Positions 21,280 through 30,587 of a stretch of DNA of 64,000 nt are shown here, piece after piece. Both the position numbers and the translations under genes were made by a program. The notes below the pieces were generated by a model. That model was not told the DNA's origin. It did no database searches and worked only from the letters and a program-made list of their open reading frames with translations. The stretch spans positions 17,229 to 81,228 of the forward strand of contig NW_026083004.1 in the NCBI RefSeq assembly GCF_020184175.1, written 5' to 3'. Position 1 is the first letter of the stretch. Each line of letters starts with the position of its first letter. Origin of the DNA: Aphis gossypii (taxonomy: Eukaryota > Arthropoda > Insecta > Hemiptera > Aphididae).

Positions 21280-23153
21280 ATGAGCAAAAATAACATCTTA
21301 GAATTTTCAATAACAACGTTAACAGAGATTTACAATAAAAAAAAACCTGAGTTAATTGACATTTGTATATCACAAAATTTAAAATCAACAGGAACAGTTC
21401 GAGAATTGAGAGCTCGTTTATCAAAATATTTTAAAGGTAACATAGAACTTGACGATATTAGAGAAACTTTAACAGAAAGAGAAAAACAGGCTGTAATTAA
21501 TATCTCAGTGGAAAATAGAATCAAAATAGAAGGTATTGAGCTTGAGGAAAATTCAGAGGAAGAGAATGACTATTATAACTTAAAAACGAAAGAGGAAGTA
21601 GAGAAATCAAAACAATTATATGAAAATATCAATACCAAAGCTCAGGACATAACTAATACAATCGAAAAAATTATAAATAACGATAAAAATCAATACATAA
21701 ATAACTCTGACAACATATATGAATCATTAAATTTTAACGAACAAAACACAGAAGGAAACAGTAGTGACAATTTCGATAGGTTTAACATTTTAAATAAAAG
21801 TTTCCATAACAAAGATAAGAATATTCTCCCAGAAAATTCAGAAAAAGAAAACATTTAAATACTTTAAAAATTAGCAATAATACTTGTGAAAATCATATTA
21901 CTTCTGACAACAAAAAAAATAAAGAAGTGTCATTCGACGATAAAAATAAAAAAAAACAATCATCTAACGAGTTAAAAATTTTACAAAACATGACCGACAG
22001 AAAAAGAAATTTACAAATGACACCCGACTATTTTACAGGCAATGAGGACGTAAAAAAATTCTTAAAACAATATTCTATGATAACTGACTTTAATAACTGG
22101 GACGAAAAAGATAAACTAAAATTTTTACCAATGTTTGTAAAAGGAACTGCGAGCAATTTCTTAGACAATTTAAATAATTTAAAAACAAACTGGACATGGA
22201 AAGAGATAGAGGATGCGTTTATTGATCAATATCTACCTATTGATTACACTACCATTTTAAAGACAAATTTAGAAAATAGGAGACAGGGAGAATCAGAGTC
22301 AGCAACAAGTTTCATGACTGAGATCGAAAGTTTGTGCAGACAAATTGAAACTCACATGAAAGAAGAGGATATATGCATTTACATTTTAAAAGGACTAAAA
22401 GAGAATATTTTACATACAATTTCTATGCAAGATAATACAACTTTAAAAAAATTAAAAGAAAATCTAAAAAAATACGAACTTATGCAACATAGAATTAATA
22501 ACAGAGGCCCGACAATTAACAATTACACTGACTTACTAAATTTACAAGTGACTAAATTACAAGAGTTTCATAAAAATAAAGAAATAAAAAAGAACGAGGA
22601 ACACACTGAAAACTTATTATTAAAAATAGAACAACTTACGGAAGAAGTTAAAAGAATGAATATGCTGGGAAAGAATACAAATAGATCTGTAGATTTTAGA
22701 GAAAATAGATATTATGACGATTATGAAGACAAGAGTTACTATAGAAATAATGAGACAAGAGGCCGTGATTATAATAGAAATAAAGATTACTATAGGAAAC
22801 CAGAATATAGATACAAAAGTCCATACCCAGGAAGATCGCGAGAATCAAGCAGGGATTCAAGAAGATATAATAGAAACCGATCTTTTTCGAGAGATAATCA
22901 GCGTAGAAATAGAGATAGATCATATTCAAGAGAGAGACCAGACTCACGTGAACAAAGTTACACTAGAGAATCACAAAGAGATAATTATAAGAGACAAGAT
23001 AGTCGAGATAGACAAAGCAGATCGAGGACACCGGAACAATATAGAAATAAAGATAAACAAAAAGAAATGAGAGGTGAAATGGAAAATATAACGTGTTATA
23101 AATGTGAGAGAAGAGGACACTATGCAACACAGTGTGATAATGTAAAAAACTAA
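21280..23153 (+). CDS. gag: Gag polyprotein (one frame break)
   Basis: Capsid precursor. Frame A (21280-21858) starts at an ATG and opens with a helix-turn region (LTEIYNKKKPELIDICISQ ... VRELRARLSKYF) resembling a SAP-type fold, then an acidic linker. Frame B, open from 21819, continues to 23153 and carries the Retrotrans_gag segment (PDYFTGNEDVKKFLKQY; then FIDQYLPIDYTT, RRQGESESATSFM), a long Arg/Ser/Asp/Tyr-rich RS-like tract (about 22690-23070), and one CCHC zinc knuckle CYKCERRGHYATQC near the end. The two frames overlap by 40 nt at A-rich sequence, so one indel explains the break. The stop TAA follows immediately on a slippery heptamer. Nucleic-acid binding is expected from the RS tract and knuckle. 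Confidence 0.88.
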
Positions 23154-23668
23154 GAGAGACCGGGTTTGAAGCAAAAATCGGACAACAAACTCGGGAAGAA
23201 AAAAAACAGTTTACTGAAATAGCAAATAAAGAAAAAGAACAACATATACTTTTTGTAAAAAACTGGTATGATAATATACAAATAGGTCACATAGAAAAAA
23301 TTAACCAATATAAAAAAGAACTTGAAAACAACCTCGGACAAAATAAAAATGAATTATTAACAAAATTAGATAACATTAAAAAGAAAAACCAGGTTTTATC
23401 CATAGAAATACAATTTCAAAATAAAAAAAAACAAGCAATAATAGACACAGGTTCAAATATATCTTGTATTGAGTATTCTTTCATAAAAAATAAAAATTTA
23501 ATAACACCAGAAAAACAAACAACTATTACAGGAGCTGACAACTCTATTCTAGAAAATATGGGTACGACACAACTAAAAATAAACATATTAGGAACGGAAT
23601 ACGAAATTAAGGCTTACGTAATCAAAGGTTTAACATGCGAATTTTTATTAGGTAATAATTTTTTTTGA
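23141..23668 (+). CDS. pol: Retroviral-type aspartic protease (pol N-terminus)
   Basis: Open in the -1 frame relative to gag. About 100 charged residues lead to the protease core with active-site AIIDTGSNISCI (about 23435), then TTITGADNSI, and the C-terminal LTCEFLLGNNFF, which matches the [IL]LG.[ND]F end motif of Ty3/gypsy proteases. It cleaves Gag-Pol after dimerisation (family knowledge). The frame ends at TGA 23666-23668 within an 8-T run, while reverse transcriptase continues in the next frame from 23665; a one-base difference in that T run breaks pol. Confidence 0.85.
   Translation, partial: CKKLRETGFEAKIGQQTREEKKQFTEIANKEKEQHILFVKNWYDNIQIGHIEKINQYKKELENNLGQNKNELLTKLDNIKKKNQVLSIEIQFQNKKKQAIIDTGSNISCIEYSFIKNKNLITPEKQTTITGADNSILENMGTTQLKINILGTEYEIKAYVIKGLTCEFLLGNNFF
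23144..23150 (+). promoter_or_regulatory. -1 ribosomal frameshift heptamer A AAA AAC
   Basis: In the gag frame the codons are GTA AAA AAC TAA, so the heptamer A AAA AAC sits in the correct X XXY YYZ phase directly before the gag stop. The -1 frame is open from 23141 to 23668 and encodes protease. This is the classical retroviral gag-pol arrangement; any downstream stimulatory pseudoknot was not determined. Confidence 0.8.
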
Positions 23669-26112
23669 AATATAATTTAGTTATAGACTTTGATAACAAA
23701 GCAATAAATTTTAAAACGGGAGATAGTATTAAAATGGACAAAATATGGGTTGAATACAATGGGATAACTAACATAGGAAAAGAAAGAGAAAATATAGTAG
23801 GAAAAATTATAGTAACTCAAGATATTTTAATTCCACCGAAAGTAATAACTAATATACAAATTAAAACGGATATAAAAATAGACAATGAACAAATGATTAT
23901 AAATCCAGTGAATCGCTTAAGTCAAAAACATTATTTAAAATTAGAAACAAATAGTTTAAAGAAAAATGAAACAACTATTCCAATTTACAATTTTTCAAAT
24001 TTATACACAAAAATATATGAAGGCACGGTAATAGGTGAAATACAACAAAATACTAACGTTTTTACAATAAATAATTTTCCAAATGAAATAACCGATAAAC
24101 AAGGGACAGTAATACAAATATCAAACGATTTAACAAAAGAACAAAAGGCAAAAGTATTGATTTTAATATCCAAATATAAACATTTATTTACTTCTGATCA
24201 ACTTGATTTAAATTGTGCAAAGGTAGAAGAATGTGAAGTAAAATTAAGTTCGGAAAATCCGACATTTCAGGCACCTTATAGAGTTTCACCCGCGCAAAGA
24301 GAAAAACTTAGACTTTTAATTGACGAAATGATTAGAGCCGATATAATAGAACCTAGCAAAAGTAATTATGCAGCGCCAGTTTTTCTTATACCCAAAAAAC
24401 AAAAGGGAGAATATCGTTTTTTGGTAGACTTTAGGAAACTCAATGAACAAACAATAAGTGATAGACATCCAATACCACGCGCCCAAGATATATTTAGGGC
24501 GTTAGAAGGAGCAAAATATTTTTCCACAATAGACATGGCACAAGGCTATTTCCAAATTCCGGTAAAACAAGAAGACCGCTCAAAATTAGCTTTTACAACA
24601 GATTTCGGGTTATTTCAATTTAAACGGATACCACAAGGCTGGAAAAATTCAGCGCCTATTTTTCAAAGAATTATCAATCAAACTTTTAGCGAATATTTAT
24701 ATAGGTCTATTGTAGCATATTTAGATGATATATGTTGTTTTGCTGACGAATTCGAAAAAGCATTACATAATTTAGAACAAATGTTTATTAGACTAAATGA
24801 GACAGGTTTAAAATTAAAAACTAATAAATGTCATTTTTTTCAATCAGAAATAGAATTGTTAGGACACAAAATATCAAAAAACGGTTTAAAACCATTAGAA
24901 CGAAATATAGAAGCCGTAAAATTATTTCCAAAACCAATAAAAATCAAGGACGTTAGAGCATTTATTGGACTCTGTTCATATTATAGGAAATATATTAAAA
25001 ATTTTTCAAAAATAGCTAACCCACTCATAGAAATCACAAAAAAAGATGTAGGATTTAAATGGGAAAAAGAACAAGAACACGCTTTTGAGTATTTAAAACA
25101 AGCCATTACTTCGGCTCCGGTATTAGCACATTTTAAAGACGGGAGAGAAATTTTTATTACTACTGATGCATCATTAGAAGGACTAGGAGGCATTTTAGAA
25201 CAAGAAGACGAAAACGGAAAAAAACACCCTATAGGATATACGTCAAGAAAATTAAAAGGAGGGGAAAAAAATTTTTCAACTACAGAATTAGAAATGGCAG
25301 CTGTAGTATTTGTAATAAATTATTTTAGAGAATACTTGTTAGGCAGAACATTTACAGTTTTTAGTGACCATTCTAGTTTACAATATTTTAAAAACATGAA
25401 AACTCCATCTTCTAGGATAACAAAAAGTATTTTTAAATTAATTGAATATGATTTTGTAATTAAACATAAACCAGGCTCAGCTAACTTAGCAGCAGATAGC
25501 TTATCTAGATTTCCCATACACCTAACAGAAATAGAAAAAATTGATAATAATGAAAAAGAAATGTCTATAGAAATTTTAAAAACTGAACAGTCTAAAGACG
25601 AATTCTGTTCAAATATTTTAAAAGGTCTTAAAAGTATAGGCAGTGACAAATATAAAAAAAAATCACGAAGATACTGTGTGATAGATAACGTACTTTATTA
25701 TAAACAATGGAATAAAAATGAACTGATCAAACTTATAGTAATCCCAAAAAATTTAATTAATTCTATTTTAAAAGCCTATCACGAATCAATATTTAGCGGA
25801 CATTTCGGTATTACAAAAACACTTGCAAAACTTAAATTAAAATACCATTGGAATAATATGATCAAAGACACTACAAAATTTATTAACTCTTGTGTTTCGT
25901 GTCAATTAGTAAAAAATCCGATAGGAAAAACTCCAGGATTATTACAGCCGATACCAATAGATTCAGGCAAACCATTACAACGGTTAACCTTTGACTATCT
26001 TGGACCACTTCCTCCATCTCATGGAAAAAAATACTTAATAGTAGCAACATGTATGCAACAAAAATGGCTTTTGCAAAAGCCGTTGCAAACGCAACCGGGG
26101 CAGAAACAATAA
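23665..26112 (+). CDS. pol: Pol: reverse transcriptase, RNase H, integrase N-terminus
   Basis: 815 codons. The N-terminal roughly 200 residues are a connector; RT follows with AAPVFLIPKKQKGEYRFLVDFRKLN, STIDMAQGYFQIP, FGLFQFKRIPQGWKNSAP and the catalytic YLDDI (about 24720), then LLGHKIS and the thumb/connection. RNase H has ITTDASLEGLGGILEQ (about 25160), STTELEMAAV and VFSDHSSLQYF, ending ADSLSRFP. Integrase begins with the HHCC zinc finger (H...H ... CVSCQ, about 25780-25905) and DYLGPLPPS of the core. The frame leaves the integrase after YLIVAT (about 26046) because of a one-base break; the core continues at 26049. The start at 23665 is only the first usable codon; the true protein is expected to be part of Gag-Pol. 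Confidence 0.92.
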   Translation: MKYNLVIDFDNKAINFKTGDSIKMDKIWVEYNGITNIGKERENIVGKIIVTQDILIPPKVITNIQIKTDIKIDNEQMIINPVNRLSQKHYLKLETNSLKKNETTIPIYNFSNLYTKIYEGTVIGEIQQNTNVFTINNFPNEITDKQGTVIQISNDLTKEQKAKVLILISKYKHLFTSDQLDLNCAKVEECEVKLSSENPTFQAPYRVSPAQREKLRLLIDEMIRADIIEPSKSNYAAPVFLIPKKQKGEYRFLVDFRKLNEQTISDRHPIPRAQDIFRALEGAKYFSTIDMAQGYFQIPVKQEDRSKLAFTTDFGLFQFKRIPQGWKNSAPIFQRIINQTFSEYLYRSIVAYLDDICCFADEFEKALHNLEQMFIRLNETGLKLKTNKCHFFQSEIELLGHKISKNGLKPLERNIEAVKLFPKPIKIKDVRAFIGLCSYYRKYIKNFSKIANPLIEITKKDVGFKWEKEQEHAFEYLKQAITSAPVLAHFKDGREIFITTDASLEGLGGILEQEDENGKKHPIGYTSRKLKGGEKNFSTTELEMAAVVFVINYFREYLLGRTFTVFSDHSSLQYFKNMKTPSSRITKSIFKLIEYDFVIKHKPGSANLAADSLSRFPIHLTEIEKIDNNEKEMSIEILKTEQSKDEFCSNILKGLKSIGSDKYKKKSRRYCVIDNVLYYKQWNKNELIKLIVIPKNLINSILKAYHESIFSGHFGITKTLAKLKLKYHWNNMIKDTTKFINSCVSCQLVKNPIGKTPGLLQPIPIDSGKPLQRLTFDYLGPLPPSHGKKYLIVATCMQQKWLLQKPLQTQPGQKQ

Positions 26113-26798
26113 AATTTTTAATGGAATTGATAACATCATATGGAGTTCCCAAATATTTTTGTAGTGATAGAGGCACTCACTTTAAAAATAAAGAAGTAGA
26201 AGAAACATGTAAACTTTTAGGTATTACACAAGTATTCTCAAGTGCTTACCACCCACAAACAAACGGTATGACCGAACTAATGAATAAAATAATATGTAAT
26301 AGTCTTACACATTATGTTCATAAAAATCAAAAAGATTGGGTACTCTATTACAAAATGATTGTATTTGCATATAATACATGTCCAAGTTCTAGACTTAAAG
26401 TTAGTCCTTTTTATTTACTACACGGTATGGAAGCAAACCAACCAATAGATAATAAAATTATACCAACTAGTGACAATTTCAAAATTAACGATTCGTTAAG
26501 AAAACTACAAGAAATTCGTAAAGAAATACCAGAAATAATAAAAAAAGAACAGGAAAAACAAAAACTTGATTATGACAAAACCCATAGAACAATTACCTTT
26601 GAACCAGGTCAACAGGTATTAGTAAAATTTCATTTTCAGGAGCCAAATAAAACAAAAAAATTAGCTCATAAGTACAGAGGACCATTTAAAGTAGTAAAGA
26701 AAATATCGGATGTAAATTACAAAATAGAATTAATATTGAATGGAAAACAAACCACAGATATTATACATGTTCAAAGATTAAAACCATTCTCTAACTAA
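26049..26798 (+). CDS. pol: Pol: integrase core and C-terminus
   Basis: Continuation of integrase in a shifted frame. Contains the second catalytic aspartate in YFCSDRGTHFKN, then SSAYHPQTNGMTELMNKI with the catalytic glutamate, and ends with a basic C-terminal region (YRGPFKVVKKISDVNYKIEL and DIIHVQRLKPF), the GPY/F-like segment of gypsy integrases. With 23665-26112 it would provide the complete DDE domain. Stop at 26798 is followed by about 135 bp of A/T-rich DNA before env. Confidence 0.9.
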   Translation: MYATKMAFAKAVANATGAETIKFLMELITSYGVPKYFCSDRGTHFKNKEVEETCKLLGITQVFSSAYHPQTNGMTELMNKIICNSLTHYVHKNQKDWVLYYKMIVFAYNTCPSSRLKVSPFYLLHGMEANQPIDNKIIPTSDNFKINDSLRKLQEIRKEIPEIIKKEQEKQKLDYDKTHRTITFEPGQQVLVKFHFQEPNKTKKLAHKYRGPFKVVKKISDVNYKIELILNGKQTTDIIHVQRLKPFSN

Positions 26799-26924
26799 CT
26801 AAATAAAAACCAACTGTAAATAAAAAAAAAAAATATAAGTAAGAACTAACAATAATTATAGCATAATATAATAACTAAATAATAATAAGAGCGTAACAAC
26901 ACCTTTTTTTTTTTAATCATTTTG

Positions 26925-26935
26925 CGTTTTAGAAT
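26925..26935 (+). promoter_or_regulatory. Splice acceptor in front of env
   Basis: A 13-nt T-rich tract (about 26900-26914) and TGCGTTTTAG (AG at 26931-26932) precede the env ATG at 26936 by only 3 nt. With the donor at 21110 this would generate a spliced env message. Confidence 0.55.
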
Positions 26936-28823
26936 ATGTTTCAGTACACAATAATATGTATGTTCTTCCTGAGAACATGTAGTCCAATGGAGCCACTGAG
27001 TATCACTGTATCATCAGGGGCATTTTTCAATGAAATCAAGGAAGCGATTACCTACGATAAGAGCATCCCTTTAATATACACTCAAAAGACAATAACAGAA
27101 GAATCCAACTTTTCAAATGACTTATTGGAAGTAGAAAAATATTGTAAAAACAAAAACACAACTTACTGTCATACTCTAAAACAATGTTCTTCATTGTTAA
27201 ACACTCTTAACTCTAACATAGACAAAAATAAAAAAACATGGAAAAACTAGAAGAAATAAGTAACAATAAAATCAAAAACTATAGAACAAGAAGGGGAATA
27301 CAATTCATTGGGGATTTTTACAATTTCTGTTGCAATATAGCTACAGAAAAACAAATAAAACATTTTTACACTAACGAAGAAAAATTAAAGGAACAAGCCG
27401 ATAGACTTAGAGATGTTTTCGTATCAGATCATAAAGATCTAAATACTATTACAACCCAACTTAACAACTACACAACAATAACGGCGGGTAAATTAGAGAT
27501 TCTAAAGAAAAGCTTGGAACAATTTTACGAAGAAGAAAGGGATAACGGTTTGTTAGAAAATGCAAAAATAGATAAAGAGATTAAAGGGATACAAGAAATC
27601 ATTTTTTATGTAATTACAATGTTAATAAAATTCATAAATTATGAAAGGGAATCAAGTACACACTTACACTGCAAAATAGGGAAAATTCCTCCAAGACTCA
27701 TTAACGTAAACATACTATATGACGATTTACGAAAATTAACAAAAATATTAAAAAAGGACGGATATGAATTAGCCATCTCAACAGACGACATTTCTTCATA
27801 CTACAACATCCCAATAACAGAATGTCAATTTTCTAAAACAGAGATTTTAGTAAAAGTAAAAATACCGATCCGAGAAATAAAAACCAATTGGAAACTTTTT
27901 CAATATATCCCTGCCCATTTTAAATCAAATAATTCAACGTGTATTATATATTCCGAAAAAACATACGTAGCGGTAAATAAAATAAATAATGAACATAGGA
28001 TCATTTCAGGAATAGGTCTACAACACTGTGACCCTCCTGTACAGATTTATGTTACATTCCAAAATTTTCTTCAGATATATCACTAACGCCAAAATGTGTC
28101 GAATCAATTTTCAAAAATTCACCCCTAAACGAAATTAACAAATACTGTTACTTCCAATGTGTAACACAAGACGAAAATGACGATACAATAATTAAACAAA
28201 TAGGCATTCATACTTTCGCAGTTACAAATCCACAACCACAACATTTTATTAGAAACGGGATCGGGGAAAACACAGAAATACAAGAACTAAAAATTAATTA
28301 TGAACACCCTGGACTAATTAAAGTAAAGCTACCGTGTGACCACGAACTATTACAAAATAAAAAGGTAATAATCCCAAAAATGTATCCCTGCGAGTTAATT
28401 AATACAAACACACTAACAATACAACGAGTGTTACCAATATCTTGGACCACTTTAAAATCTTTAAAAATTATACACGAAGAACAAAAGGACAAAATGTTTT
28501 TCACAAATTTAACTGAAATACTAAATCATGATTGGAAAAAAAACGTCCCAAACTTTCATATAAACAAACAAATAAAAGACCCCGAAGAATATTTCAAAGA
28601 AATTGTTTTAGAAAAAATGCCACAAAGACTAATAAATGACTTTTTGGGAGATATTATGTATATTACATGGCTATCCATATTAACCATAATCATACTATTT
28701 ACCATCTATAAAATATATCCAATAATAATAGCAGTACAATTAATGATGACAGCACACCAATTACCCCCCCCCCTATTCCACTTAGATGATACATTTAAAC
28801 TTAAAACATACAACGTTAACTAA
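26936..28823 (+). CDS. env: F-type envelope protein (errantivirus env), two frame breaks
   Basis: Predicted membrane fusion glycoprotein related to insect errantivirus/baculovirus F proteins. Part 1 (26936-27250): signal peptide from the ATG (hydrophobic FQYTIICMFFL), then ectodomain with spaced cysteines. Part 2 (27238-28086): a furin-like site RTRRG followed directly by a fusion-peptide-like segment (IQFIGDFYNFCC), and a helical, charged region. Part 3 (open from 28089 to 28823): cysteine-containing HTFAVTNPQPQHF segment and, near 28655-28720, a 20-residue membrane helix with a short basic/hydrophobic tail. Frame changes lie in an A-rich stretch at about 27230-27250 and near 28080. As read the protein is interrupted; no attempt is made to rejoin it. 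Confidence 0.8.
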
Positions 28824-28829
28824 TACAAA

Positions 28830-29362
28830 TACATACATTTCATATTAAAATTAAAATAATAAAACTAAATCCACAGGAATCGACAGGGACGACAAATTCA
28901 ATAGCGGCAACCTCCAACACAGACAAATCGCTAAAAGAAAAAAAAATTCATATATAATCACTGTATCAAAATTAATAATTATATTCATATGTACTTACGT
29001 ATGTTTAAACATATATGTAAAAAAAAAAATATATATATATATATGTATGTAAATAATAATGAAAGACTATTACATAATTAAAATTTTTCACTTGTAAACT
29101 AGCACACAACTAGTACAAACAAATTGTTTAGCTTATAAGAATCATTCAATTGTATGCAAAATATGTGGATGTAAACGAAAATTGTATAAAAAAAAAAAAA
29201 AAAAAGAGTGTAATAAGGTTATGAAAATTATTTATGTATATACTAACTAATATAACAATAGACAAAATATGAAATTACAGTAAAGTCGTCAGTCAAATAA
29301 AAATCATCATTCGAACTCTACACAAAAATTTAACAAAATAAAACAAACATAAAATAGAATTA
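28830..29362. other. AT-rich 3' region of the LTR element
   Basis: Between env and the antisense ORF: A/T-rich with a TA tract (about 29025-29045) and a 19-A run (about 29190-29208). No plus-strand ORF of note. Confidence 0.5.
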
Positions 29363-29731
29363 TTAACAAAGTGCCCCACGAAGACGCCGCAGACGGATCA
29401 AGTTAATGTCCACGTGGTACAGACCGCGAACGTAGGACATATAAAGATCACTGGCGTCGTTATAGTAATCCAACACCGCGAGAGACCGAATAATCACATC
29501 ACGTAAATCATGTAAATCATTTACGTCCATGAAAATATAATGGCAACGAACACGTAAAGGTCGAACAATCCTAGCACAAACACGAACAACAGGTTTGGGA
29601 CACATGATGGACAACAACAGATGAAAGAACGACGCAAGAATAAAACATGACAACAACACAAGCCTACTCAGACAGAAACTACCACAAAAAAAAACGCAAC
29701 ATAAACATATTTTATGATAACAACTAATCAA
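29363..29731 (-). CDS. Antisense ORF in errantivirus 3' region, unknown
   Basis: Intact 122-codon ATG ORF opposite to gag-pol-env, between env and the 3' LTR, on DNA clearly less A-rich than the rest of the element. The first 45 residues are strongly hydrophobic and cysteine-rich (KICLCCVFFC...; LVLLSCFILASFFHLLL), like a signal or membrane anchor. The rest is soluble and Arg/Asp/Tyr-rich (DVNDLHDLRDVIIRSL, DINLIRLRRLRG). Errantiviruses are not normally described with a fourth gene here; chance ORF, captured host sequence or accessory gene are all possible. No family recognised. Confidence 0.35.
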   Translation of the reverse strand: MISCYHKICLCCVFFCGSFCLSRLVLLSCFILASFFHLLLSIMCPKPVVRVCARIVRPLRVRCHYIFMDVNDLHDLRDVIIRSLAVLDYYNDASDLYMSYVRGLYHVDINLIRLRRLRGALC

Positions 29732-29784
29732 AATATTCCTTCCATTTAAAATATGAGGACATATTTTTTCTTAACAACGGGGAC

Positions 29785-30155
29785 TGTTGTATTAAGCAAT
29801 ACTGTAAATTCGTAGTCACGGCATATTGTAATAATATAAAAATTAGAACATAGGAAGTATTAACTATAAACATACACTACGTAAACATTTTTAAATAGAC
29901 ACTATTTTAAACAATAATTAACATAGGTATAAGAACAATAATTGTAATAACTTTTAGCATGTAAGCAATAAATATGTGTAAGTAGGTTAAGATATGGATA
30001 TATATATATAGGGTTATGATTTTATGAATAAGGGAGACCAGAGAGTGAGTGGTCGTGTGACTCGGCCACTGCTTAGGGCTTAGATTCTCTAAAGTAATAT
30101 TGAATTCTGTTGTGTGTTTATGTCTATATGTACGATTTGATCGGCGTATACGACA
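29785..30155 (+). repeat. 3' LTR (371 bp)
   Basis: Identical to 20363-20736 except for one missing A in the GAATAAAGGG run and a missing GT in AAAGTGTAAT. Preceded by a short G-rich polypurine-like ACGGGGAC (29777-29784). Confidence 0.92.
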
Positions 30156-30236
30156 TATATACACGACTTAATTGTTCAACCGTTTAGTAACAACTAATGT
30201 TTTAAATAATCAGATAAAATAAATGTAATAACTTAA

Positions 30237-30410
30237 ATAAACGTGAAACACGATGCTATTTACACATATATGATCGTTTCAACGCAATATTTATAAACTA
30301 AGTAATTACTGTGCCATGTATATTTTAATACTAAACTGATTATATTAAAAAAATTGAAGTGCATGTGAATCAAATCAAATACGTGTGGAAGGGAAATTAC
30401 TTACCTAGTA
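30237..30410 (-). repeat. Copy of the 225-codon gene's upstream segment
   Basis: Aligns in the same orientation with 19552-19725: shared TTTACACATATATGATCGTT, ATACTAAACTGATTA and GTGTGGAAGGG blocks, and a conserved minus-strand donor AG|GTAAGTAATT. Similarity stops within about 8 codons of the coding frame on one side and at the foldback repeat (30408) on the other, so this is a truncated paralogous segment. Confidence 0.65.
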
Positions 30411-30577
30411 AAAAATTCCCCGCTGTAAAATGGGCCAAGAAGACGCCCCACGTTTTTTCAGAAAAACCATGGGGTGTCTGACTCCATTTTACAGCGGGAA
30501 TTTCTTACATTGCAAGGGGACCATACCCCCTCAAACTTTTTTCATCTCCGCTGAAAAATGGAGCCAGACGCCCCATA
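30408..30577. repeat. Foldback (hairpin) repeat cluster
   Basis: Arms at 30408-30450 and 30470-30508 are inverted copies centred on CCCGCTGTAAAATGG with a loop of about 20 nt. A third, direct copy (CCGCTGAAAAATGGAGCC) lies at about 30547-30577. This could be a foldback MITE or a hairpin-forming transcript; no TSD was identified. Confidence 0.65.
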
Positions 30578-30587
30578 TTTATACTAC

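Larger units (their letters stand above)
20363..30155 (+). mobile_element. Errantivirus-like Ty3/gypsy element with LTRs, gag, pol, env
   Basis: Complete 9.8-kb LTR retroelement. The LTRs (20363-20736 and 29785-30155) differ only by a 1-nt and a 2-nt indel with no substitutions seen, implying a recent insertion. The left flank is ATAT and the right flank begins TATAT, in line with the AT/TA-rich 4-bp target preference of this clade. Order: LTR, primer-binding site TGGCGCCCAAC, leader, gag, -1 frameshift site, protease, reverse transcriptase, RNase H, integrase, env, AT-rich 3' region, LTR. Single-base frame breaks occur in gag (about 21820-21858), at protease/RT (about 23662), in the integrase core (about 26050) and twice in env (about 27238 and 28080). 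As read it is not translatable end to end, though these could be assembly indels. Confidence 0.92.

Noticed and set aside
22714..23070. 118-codon frame overlapping the Gag RS tract
   Set aside because: Shifted reading of the Arg/Ser repeat region, a by-product of its biased codons.
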